Below the pieces are notes generated by a model. The model did not search any database and had not been told where the DNA came from. It worked only from the letters and a program-made list of their open reading frames with translations. This document shows positions 1-11,660 of a stretch of DNA of 64,000 bases, piece after piece. Both the position numbers and the translations under genes were made by a program. Where the stretch lies: contig RQTK01000422.1 in NCBI GenBank assembly GCA_003991915.1, forward strand, positions 45,821-109,820, read 5' to 3'. Source of the stretch: Elysia chlorotica. Lineage: Eukaryota; Mollusca; Gastropoda; Plakobranchidae. The number at the start of each line of letters is the position of its first letter. Within the stretch, counting starts at the first letter, position 1.

Positions 1-1950
1 CGAACTACGGACGCCGATGTTCTACACCATGACCCCAGCATTAAAACTGCGAGTTAATTTTTAAATTTATATTTAGCCCTATGTGGATTTATGACCTTGT
101 AGAGATATCAATAGCATTATCAACCAGTTAGTATAATGATCGCATATAACATTTTTTTTTTTACATATGATAGAAACTCTTTTTTTTTTAAACGATATTC
201 TGAAGTTTTATGACAGATGTAAACATTAAAGCGCATAGTTGCCTAAACATTCCTAGAAAAAATGAATTTATCGAATTTTTTTTCGAGCGTCGAAAGTATC
301 ATAACTTTATCTTACAACAAATCCAAAATACATACCAAGATAATACATTCTTAAAATAGACTAGTAGCCATGTAATCATCAACGATTTCAAAACGCTTAC
401 CTTCTTTCAATTGCGAAACTTATCTGCCCACAGAAGGATTTTCGGTTTAACTTGCAAAAGTGATTCAAATAATACTTATTTAACTTGATTAAATCACTTT
501 GGGTAGGTTTTTTCGTTTAAAACATTATACCCACTATTTTTATTTCTTCTGTTGTTAACACACTTATTCCTACTGTGAGTTTCAAAGTTAATATCGCGAG
601 CAAGAAGTATCAGTCGAGCAAGAAGTATCAGTCCCAATTTATATCCCTTTTTTGTTCCCTAAAGACTGCGAGTAGCGGTAGAACTTTCATAGAAAGAGAG
701 AGGTGACCATGGGAGAGGCGATGGAGAGCGACAGGCCGATGCTTGTGGTGAGTAAAGTCCGCGATGCCTTGGACTGTTCAGATGGGAGCTCTGGTGTGGT
801 GGATGGGTGGAAGAACTCGGCAACGTGTCAATAATATTGCGACAACTGTTGGGAGGGGAGCGGAGAGTTACGTGGGTGGGTGGAAGACAGTGACAATGTG
901 TCAATTCCACACGGAGAGAGTACTACAACAATATCGCCAACACTAAGGGTGGGTGTACATTTACAGAAAAAGGAATTTACAAACTTAATACACATAAAAA
1001 AGAAAGTAATCAGTAAGGATGAGCTGAGGAAAAGTCAGATGGTCTAGAAGGGGATTGAACTGGCATCCTTTTGCTTTATCGAGACAAAATATGGTACGCT
1101 AACCACCAAACCACTTACATGCAAATTATCATTCAACCACTGGCCGTTTAACGATAGCCAACATTATTGCTGATTGAGAACAATAACAGACACGCATCAT
1201 ATTCACAGGATACTTACAAGCTATGTTGCATCATATCTTTCGAAAAACCACTTCTCTGAAATAGTAAAATATGACACAACAAACAAACCTGCTAACTGTA
1301 ATTGGCTCTCAAGTTTAACGTTTGCTTTTGTCATGTCCACAATATCAATGATGTCTAAAATACATCACAGTCATGAAGTTAAAAGACCTGTTGCTTTGAG
1401 CTGCTCTATCTTGGTTCTAAAATTACGTATCAATTACTCTCTATTTCAATAACCAGTCTTTCCTTATTACATTGCAACATTATTTTATTGTCTGTAAATA
1501 CTTACATCTGCCATTACACTTTCACAACAAATATCTCACCATTTAAAATATTTTGTTTAAAACTTTTTAAGGAAAAAAATAAAAATTTACGATGGAATCT
1601 GTGTTAAAGATTCCAACGCAAAATGGCTTTTATCTAAGCGTTTTCGACTTCTTATTTTCATCTGATGTGGACAAGTGCTTAGAATGCACATCAATTGAGC
1701 ACGTAATGAATGTGGGTGCATCACTAATCGTTGTTTAAAAATACGCTACGAAATAAAAAAGCATTTGAAACTCATAAGACTTTTCAAAGATGCCGAACGG
1801 TTTAAAATCAGCAAAAAGATATGGAAACGTTTATGTCGTGAAATTGCCTGCCTCCCCGCCCCACTTTGTATTATTTTTGTAATACCTTTTTGTCTACTCT
1901 CTTCCCATTTTAACCATGGCTATCAATGATCATTGTTCGCCCCACCCCAG
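1..1950. other. Upstream filamin intron, no exon recognised
   Basis: AT-rich sequence with no stretch resembling a filamin repeat. It holds a tRNA-like element near 1035-1122. At 709-747 an ATG in good Kozak context is followed by a GTGAGT donor, but joining it to the 1951 exon gives the wrong frame. Confidence 0.6.
1035..1122 (-). mobile_element. tRNA-derived SINE-like fragment
   Basis: On the - strand an A-box-like TGGTTTGGTGGTTAGCG is followed about 40 nt later by a B-box-like AGTTCAATCCCC, the internal Pol III promoter layout of a tRNA gene. The arms do not pair well enough to call a functional tRNA, so a SINE head or tRNA relic is more likely. Confidence 0.45.
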
Positions 1951-2109
1951 GCGAGGGCAGGAAGAGGTCCACCCTGTCTCTGGGCAACTGTGCCGAGTAC
2001 TCCCTGAAGATCACCGAGGCGGACGTGGTGGACCTGGTCGGAACTCTGAGGACGCCCCAGGGCCAGATTGAGCCGATCATCCTCAAGAAGTTGGAGGACG
2101 GGGAGCTGG
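1951..2109 (+). CDS. FLN: Filamin exon (Ig repeat 18, first part)
   Basis: First recognisable filamin exon in the window. Acceptor CCCCACCCCAG, donor G|GTGAG, phase 1 at both ends. It reads [20 protein letters not shown] and continues through [13 protein letters not shown], the first strands of an Ig repeat. No upstream exon was found in 1-1950. Confidence 0.88.
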
Positions 2110-5100
2110 GTGAGGGACCAGTGCTCTAAGTCGTCAACCCATTTCTATAATGCCCCATCTCATTTCTAGAATACTTTCAATGCTTAGTATTTTTTTTTAA
2201 TGAAATAGGACATTCTTCAACTGTTGTGAAGGGTTGCTTGGTTTGTTTCGGTTTGGTGGTTCTGTAATGTCCACATCAGAAACTAGGCTATATCTTGGAC
2301 GAGATTTCAAGACTAACGTCTGAAAAAATTAAAATGTTAGTGTTGCTAGACAGAGACCGGGATAGGATACCAGGATTTTTGTCGCAGTTAGTCACGCTGT
2401 ATTGACATTGATCCAACTGTTGATAGGTTCATTACAGGACAGCTGGGGCACATTAATGTTAATCTCTCCGCTAACGCCCTTTAAATCAATAACTCAAAAA
2501 AGTTTCACGGGACTTATATTGAGATTGTGGATTTTTTTAAAGTATACAAGGATACTTTCATCGCCTATCGCATTGATCAACAAAGAGTTGCAAATAGCAT
2601 AAGACAATTTTCTATAACATTTCTTTGAAGATTACAAAAAATGGTTTAAATAACTAAGAGGCGTAATACTATACAAATCATTACAATTGCTGCCAACCTA
2701 ACCAGCCATTAATGTGTGCGGATGTAGGCAAAAAATAGAAGAAAAGCATACATGTACTTTTTTTTGCATAATGTTGATTTGCATCCAACTTCAGCACTAT
2801 ATATGTGCATATTATTTGTAAGCTTTGCATTACCTAGGATATCACAAACAGGGCTAAAAGTAACGCTAATTTCAATTATATCCACTGCCCACTGCAGGTA
2901 TCGCCTACTTCACGCCCCGATCCAAGGGCGAGTACCAGGTGAACGTGCTCCGCCAGGAGAAGAACATCAAGAACAGCCCGTTCAAGATCGCCGTGGGCGA
3001 CAAGGAACTGGGTCACGCCGCAGGCTGCGTCGTCAGGGGCGCCACGTCCAGCGCCGTCGCCAACTCTTCCAACGAGCTCATCGTCGACTGCACCAACGGA
3101 GGTGAGAACAATCAGGTGTTTTAAGTTATAAGAGCAATCGTGTTATAAACTTACAGCTCCAAGAAAGGGTAGATTTACCTAATTTACATTGGTAGTACTG
3201 TTGTGCTTTACCATCCAACTGAGGGTAACCTAGTGCTTGTGTGCTTTATTACTCCTGCATATTTACCTATTAATTTAGATTAGTAGTACTGTTGTGCGTT
3301 ACCACTCCTGCACCAACGGAGGTGAGAACGTTGAGGTGTTTTAAGTTATAAGAGCAATGGTGTTATAAACTTACAGCTCCAATAAAGGGTAGATTTACCT
3401 AATTTAGTACTGGTTGTGCGTTACCACTCCTGCACCAACGGAGGTGAGAACAGTGAGGTGTTTTAAGTTATAAGAGCAATGGTGTTATAAACTTACACCT
3501 CCAAGAAAGGGCAGATTTACCTGTAGTAGTGTTGTGTTTTCCCACTCCTGCACAATTGGAGGTGAGATCTCTGAGGTGTTTAAAGTTATAAGAGTAATGG
3601 TGTTATAAACTTACACCTCCAACTATGGGTAGATTTACCTAATTTACATTGGTAGTACTGTTGTGCTTTATTAGTCCTGCACTAACGGAGGTGAGAATCA
3701 TGAGAAGTTTTAAGTTATAAGAGCAATGGTGTTATAAACTTAAACCTCCAACTGAGGGTAGATTAACCTTTTAATTTAAGATAGTAGTACTGTTGTGCTT
3801 TACCACTCCTGCACCAATGGAGGTGAGAACAATAAGATGCATGTGTAAGTGTAAAGGTGTTTATTGTTGAAAACTTAGAACCCCGGCATGGGGTCGATTT
3901 GATTTTTAAAAGTACCCTTAGTGAAAATCTATGTCTGCAGTACCGTTGCATTTAACCACCCCTGCACCAATGGAGGTGAGAGTGATGATGGTATCGTAAG
4001 TGAAACGGTAATATAAACTTAGACCCCCGACTAAAAGTAATTACAACTATTTATAAGTATAAGTAACCGGGATCTGAGTTTGTAGAGCCGTTGTACTTTA
4101 CTACCCCCTAAAGACTGTTATATGATATTTCGAGCCCCACTCAGATTATCTTGATGATTTGCTGAAGGGAGGTTAGAGCATTCAACTACATGAAATAAAA
4201 TACATAAAAACACGTTATCATAAAGAAATAACACATACGAAGAGGCTTACCCCTGCTAGGTACAAATATATGAAGTTAGGTAGTAAAGGAATTGTTAGTT
4301 TTTAGTTTGAGCCGTATTGTGCAACATTGCTTTAAAAACTCTATAGCCAAGTATAACAATGTCAAGTTTTACTTGAACTGGCTGCAGGTGACTTACTTCC
4401 AAACTAAAGATAATGATCTAAGACCATAAGTACAACGTTGTAATTAGCTTACGACTCGTCTTAATAATTATGTGCAAATAGTAAGGCCCACGACGAGTCG
4501 AAAGCTACCGTGACGTTGCACTTAGGGCCCCTCATGTCTACTTTTTGCCCCCGTCCCTCTGCCAGGCTATGGAGGTCTCAGCATTGCCCTGGAGGGACCT
4601 CACCGTTCCAACATCGACCTGTTCCGCCACGAAGATAGAGTCTACACCATCCACTACAGCCCGCACGAGCCTGGCATCTACATCCTCAACATCCGCTTCG
4701 CTGACGAGCATGTGCCAGGTACATGGCATCTACATCCTCAACATCCGCTTTGCTGACGAGCATGTGCCAGGTACAGTGAGGCTCTGTTTGGGTTGGTCAT
4801 ATACACGGGTTGGGTTTTGTAGAGAAAGGGACATGATTTCATGTATTATGCGTTGTTGTTGAAAAGATTAGCAGTTATAGAGGTACCATACTTATTAAAG
4901 ACGACTTTCGTAGAATTAAGTAAGGTTCTGTCTTTAGTCTATCTACAAAAGGGTTATGTATTGTAGAGTAAAGGGCATGAAGAATGTAACTTAGTTGATT
5001 AGAGCAAGATAGTCATGACTAAAAAAAATAGAGACGAGCTTCTGATAACTAAGTAAGGCTATGTTTGGGTACATCGTAAAATGGTTAGAATTTGTAGAAG

Positions 5101-5549
5101 GAAAATTAGAAATCAACACACACACACACATATACACACAATTCCATAATAATATAAAAAGTCATGCTCTATTCGATGTATGTTTACATTAATTGAATAC
5201 ATACCTATATCAGGATGGTCGTAGACATAACTTAAAAATGGAATTATTATAAAACTTTGAATGCAAACCTTTCCCTTCAAATATTTGTATTGGTTTCTAG
5301 GGAGCCCCTTCCTCCTGGATGTGGGTGGCAACCCATCCGGAAGGTCACGTGAGACGGTAGTGAAGGAAATGGATGTGGCCCCAGCCTGTCCCGCCGGCAC
5401 GCAGGCCCAGTTCATCTTGCAGATCCCAGGTTTGTCTGGTTGTTGCTTAACACCCAACGCCAGCACTATATAAAGTTTTTGTGGGCGGGTCCCAATTCAT
5501 CACATCTATTTGTCTCTTTGCTTTACCCTTCCCCTCTATCTTTTATTAT

Positions 5550-5589
<40 letters not shown>

Positions 5590-7273
5590 CCCTCTCTCTC
5601 TCTCTCTTTCTCTCTCTCTCTATCAATCTCTCTCCCTCCCTCTTCTTTTTCTTCTTTTCTCTCTCTATGTCTTTCTCCCTCTGTTTGTTTCTCTCTCTCT
5701 TTTTAGCTCAATCTCTCCTTCTATCGTTTTTTCTATATTTCATTATCTCTCTCTTTTCCCTAGCATGTCCATTTCTATATTTCCGTCTATATCTTTTAAT
5801 ATCATATCCCTGTGCATCTGTTTCTCTACTGATTTACTCTCTCTCTGCCCCTCTATATTTTCCTCAAGCATCTCCCTGTCCATTTCTATGTTTCTGTCTA
5901 TATCTTTTCAATATTATCATATCTCTGTGCATCTGTTTCTCTCTGGTTTATTCTCTGCCTGTAAGTCCATGTATCTTTTTTACCCCTTATCTCAAATAAC
6001 ATCACTGGGCTATTAGGTTGACATATCTCACAAATAATTAGCATGTCAATACGTTGTCAGATGTCTTTACGTTAAAGTGAAAGACTAAACTGCGCCGATT
6101 TTTATTAATTATTTTATTTTTATTAATTAAGAAAACATAATGTAAGTTTGTATTTCTAGCACATGAATAAATGGATCTGTTGGTGTGGTTTTTTTTATTT
6201 ACCTCAAAGGTGCATAATATTTAAATTTATAATTCTGTAAGCTCAATCGTGCGATATCCCACTATTCCCTCTTCTGTCTCATCACTACAGGCACCAACCC
6301 ATTCGACATGGAGGCGTCCATCACAGACCCGGATGGGCAGACAGAACTCTGCGAGGTCATGGACGAGGAGGACTTCCACTACCTCATCAAGATCACACCG
6401 AAAATCAACGGCCTGCACATCCTGAGTATAAAGCACAAGGGAATGCATATTTCAGGTACAGTCTGCGGTGTTTTGTTGTTTGTGGAGTTTAGGGTTTGTT
6501 ATTTTTGTGGTTGTTGTTGTTGTTGTTGTTGTTGTTAATTCTTTTTTTTTCTATGTTCTATGTTTTTAGATGGGGGTTCTTGTTCTAGGGGGTGTTTATT
6601 ACTTTTCTTTGGGTTTTGTTATGTTTTGTTTTGTTTTTTTTTGTTTTGTTTTTTCGGGTTTGGGAGGGGGGGCATTACATTTGTTTTTGGTGGTTTTCAC
6701 TTGATTCAGAGATCCTGATTAAACGAACTAATTTTTTATACATAATGCTTAGTTATAGATAATGAAAGGTGTTCCGCAATAAATTTGGTTCAATTCAAAA
6801 TACTTCAAACCCCATAAAAATTGTAAACCTGAGCAAATGTATTGACTAAAGATTAGTTGCTCTTCTTTTAATTGTCCATCCTTCATGTGCATGAATAGTG
6901 ACGCAATTATACTTAGTAGTGATATGGATAATAATTGTATCAGCAAAAACATCAACATTTTACATACATGTATTACTGTTACTAATAACACTAATCGTCT
7001 GTACCTACAGGAAGTCCCTTCCAGTACTCAGTGGGTCAGCTGGCCCAGGGTGGTCCACACAAAGTCCAGGTCGGCGGACCAGGCTTGGAGAAGGGCGAAG
7101 TCGGAATCAAAAGTGAGATACCTTCTAAAATGATCATACAATGAGTATGTATTAAAATAACGAGGCAGCAATAAAGAATTACCGTCAAAATACTTCAAAG
7201 TTCATTTTAGGCCTTGAATGGCATTGCTGTGTATGTACATTTGAGATACAACGCCTCTCCATGTCTTACTCTC

Positions 7274-7335
<62 letters not shown>

Positions 7336-7355
7336 CCGCTTTTCTATCTATCTAC

Positions 7356-7389
<34 letters not shown>

Positions 7390-7390
7390 G

Positions 7391-7423
<33 letters not shown>

Positions 7424-9517
7424 ATATCGATATATCGATCTATCGATCTATCTATCCATCCATCTTTCATTTAAACTATATCTCTCTCTTTTTCTTACTC
7501 TTGTCTCTGCAAACATCGAAAAATTGTCATTCCTTCTCACAAAACGACTCATCCTCCTCCCATTCCTCCTTTTTTTCCGTTTCCAAAATTATACAACATG
7601 TAACCCTCACCCTACGCCACCCCACCACCTTACCCCCATTTTCCACCCACCGTCTCTGCCCAGACACGTTCAACATCTACACGCGCGAGGCCGGCGCGGG
7701 CACGCTGAGCCTGTCTGTGGAGGGTCCCTCCAAGGCAAACATCAAGCTGGAGAACCGCGACAACGGATTCCTGGGCGCGCAGTACGCGGTGGACAAACCG
7801 GGTGGGTTGTCAGTTGAGTTGAGTTGAGTTGGTTTTAACATCCAACATCAGCACTATATAGGATATATGGTGGACGGACCCCAAGACTGACGTCTGACAA
7901 TTTCATGTCCTGCTACACACGAGACAGGGCGGGGATGCCATGACTCCTGTCGCAGCCGATCAATTTGAACTGACACCACTGACACCTACCCAACCAATAA
8001 AGAGTGAAATCGCTAGTGCTCGAACCAAACTGGGTGGGTCAGCTCGTTCCATCTTGCTTTTGGTAGTTGTACGATTAGTGGAAACAATAAAATATAGGGC
8101 TAATAACAAAATTAGGGGTTCTCAAAACATATGATTGGTCAGACTTTTTGTACGGTTGAGAAAATTGATCTTAGGAAAAGACTTGAAGCAACAGAAATGT
8201 ATTTTCTTATGAAAATACTAAGCCTGTCATGGAAGGATGAGAGATCAAAGTCTGAAAGAACGCCCCTTAAAGGCTACATGCTCCAATGATGGAAAATTTG
8301 GACTTGAGCAGCAACACCGTATCCTGATTGACGTATCATTAGAAATCGGATGAAAACAACACAATGAAAGTAAACAATGTGCAAAATATCCAGAGAGCGA
8401 CAAACATTGTGTGCTCCAAATAAGCAAACTGCACTACGTACTGTGTAGATCTAGGTGTTCAATTTTACCGCGAGAGGTAGTGAGTGGGCAAGGTTAAGCC
8501 CACTCGATTCTGTGTTGTGACTGGGCTAAAGTTCCTTGTACCTGACACCCTCGACACCATCATAACTAGAAAGTAACAAAGTAGCTCGAACAAATTTCTA
8601 CTATTTCATCGGAAGCGGACATTTTAACCCTGCGACATTCCAATAACCTATACACATTATTATTTATAACTGTATCATAATTCCCAAACCTTTCACCTTT
8701 TCCAGGTATGTACGGTGTGCACGTGAAGTACAACGACGAGCATATCCCTGGATCGCCCTATATGGTCAACGTGTCTCCAGACAGTGGCGTGGCCAGACAG
8801 GTCACCGTACACTCGCTCAAGGACAGAGGCCTCTCAGTACGTTCTCTAGTAATCATAATATTAATATTAAACCACAAAAAGACTTAGGTTCAAAGCACAT
8901 AAATTAGCTGCTGGCGCTGGCTTCATTTGTCTCTTATTTAATAATTGTCTATAACTGTATATTGCACATTTCTTTTTTCTTACAATAATTATGTCTATAG
9001 CGTTATTTTCTGTGGGTTAATGGGTTATGTCTCTAGTAGGTAAAGAGAATAACTTTTGCAAGGTCTTTGTCTTTTCTATATTTTATTTTCTTCTTTATAC
9101 AATATTTTTAGAGAAAAAATCTGTTTAAAAATCGCATAGATCTCAAATTTTCATCAAATACACCAAAAACGCAACAATAAATACACTGTTTTTTGGTAAA
9201 CATGTTTGTAAACTGCTATTTTGGGTAATCTATTTCTCAACCAGTCTATGGTAAGATCATTATTTCCATCTTTCAACTGGCCAATTTACCAACAATTCCT
9301 CCCAGATCGACAAGCCGTGTACATTCACAGTGGGCTTCAATGGCGCAGCCGGGCATCTTCACGCCACGCTTAGGAGTCCTTCAGGCGGACACACGGACTG
9401 CTATGACTAACGTGAGGAGGCTGTATAAGAGTTTCTAAAGTCTCCCCTGTCTTCATTATCATCACTTTCATTATTATCAACATCATCATCATCATCATCA
9501 TCATCAACACCATCATT

Positions 9518-9601
<84 letters not shown>

Positions 9602-11596
9602 AGCCGCAGCAGCAGCATCATCATCATCATTATAATGATAATCATTATCTTTGTCGTCGTTGTCATTATATTTTTCATGCTTGACATCATCATCACCTTT
9701 ACCATCATTATAATCATTATCATCATCACCATTATCATAATCTTATCAAAATAGTGATCATAATTATTGCAAGTACAACATCAACATACCTTTTGCCAAT
9801 TTGCATGATCAGTTCCAGTTCTCCCTTTATTTTTAATTGGATAAACTGTTTAGTATTAGATATTTAGCATTATATATAATGTATGTGTTTATGAGATTCG
9901 AACGTGACAATCTTTTGTACAACTTATGTTAACATCAAATAGGCAGAACCACTACAAGAACACTACATAGTTAATTTGAAAATTGTATGTATGTAAAATG
10001 CCAATTTCGTAACGTATTTTCCGACCAGTCTATCTTAGGATCATTATTTTCATCTTTCAACTGACCATCGAATTCTCCCAGATCGATAAGCCCTCAGGTT
10101 TGTTTATGGAACTGAACGTTTAATGTTTTTAGCGTAATTCCTGATCTCTGCATTTATTTCCTCTTCATGCAGGAAATGGACAAGGGCGTGTACGCTGTGC
10201 GCTTCATTCCCAAAGAAAACGGAGTTCACTACGTGGACGTGAAGCTCAATGACGCCCACATACCTGACTCCCCTTTCCCAATAATGGTTGGGTCTTTGGC
10301 CTCTGATCCTGCTATGGTCACAGCCAGCGGCGAGAGTCTGGAGCACGGCAAATGCGGTGAGTGGGAGGGGCTGTATGGGTATGTATTAGCGTTAGGGTTA
10401 GGGTTAGGGTTAGGGTTAGGGCTGGGGTAGGGTTAGAGTTGCGTTCAAGTTGGGTTCAAGTTAGGTTAGGGTATAGTTAGAGTTGGGTTCCAGTTGGGTT
10501 CAAGTTAGGTTAGGATATAGTTAGAGTTGGGTACCAGTTGGGTTCAAGTTAGGTTAGGGTATAGTTTGAGTTGGGTTCCAGTTGGGTTAAAGTTAGGTTA
10601 GGGTATAGTTAGAGTTGGGTTCCAGTTGGGTTAAAGTTAGGTTAGGGTATAGTTAGAGTTGGGTTCCAGTTGGGTTCAAGTTATGTCAAGGTATAGTTAA
10701 AGTTATGGTTGGATGTTAATTGGGGGTTATGAGAACTTTTGGCCCGGTACCATAATACTGACACCGGCCCAACCAGGAATATTTCATTATTTTGAAGTTT
10801 GTTTTATAGATGACTTACAGTATATGTTTTTCTATTGTTCGTGCAGGGTCCAAGAACAAGTTTGTTGTGAGAACCGCTGGTGCAGGCTCTGGGCTCCTGT
10901 CTGTCTTCATCGACGGCCCCAGCAAGGTGGCGCTCAGCTGTCGCGAGGTGGACGAAGGCTACGAGTTCAGCTACACCCCGTTCTGTCCCGGGAAGTACCT
11001 CATCACAGTCAAGTACGGAAACATCCCCATCGCCGGCTCGCCCTACCAGGCCAACATCACAGGTACGATGAAGAGCTGCCAGGTTTCTCTGTGGGAGGAT
11101 TATATAAATTGTCTCGGTTGCATTTGGGAGGGTTATAAAATTTCTCTAGACTATAGTGAATATGGCAAAAGTCGGAGAAAGAAAAAGGATTGAATGTAGT
11201 ATTAGTGGTTGGATAAAGGATAACTCTTTTATTGTTATGGATACAACTTCAATTTGAAATGGAAAAAAAAAGAATTCTGCTGTAGTTTTTATCTTTAGAG
11301 GAGTCTAGCTATAAACTTATATTAGCGAGCTTTGCTTGACATAACCTGGTTGCCTAAATAAGTGCTGTACATTTTTAGATTCTTGAAAAATCCTAAAGAC
11401 AAAATGCGCCTTTTTGATGGGCTACAAAATAGACTTAGAAAGATTGGCTACAAATCTTTCACAAAATGATTCAGACTTGGGTGAAACATGCGATATCTTT
11501 GTGTCGACTCCATAAACAAAATCATAGGGATCTGAAAGAAAAGAAAGAAAGAAAGAAAGAGGGGAATGAAGAGAGAGAGAGAGAGAGAGAGAGAGA

Positions 11597-11660
<64 letters not shown>

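Noticed and set aside
3083..4010. CRISPR array
   Set aside because: Units are ~120-150 bp with drift and no short constant repeat plus unique spacers; the setting is a eukaryotic intron.
5440..6016. Overlapping Ser/Leu/Phe-rich open frames
   Set aside because: They are translations of CT microsatellite and T/C-rich intron sequence. The same applies to 7214-7827, 18112-18327, 19064-19323, 38016-38336, 51446-51802, 54247-54525, 55863-56198 and 63353-63689.
9370..9738. Poly-methionine frame on the - strand
   Set aside because: Produced by the ATC trinucleotide repeat; no splice or coding signal.
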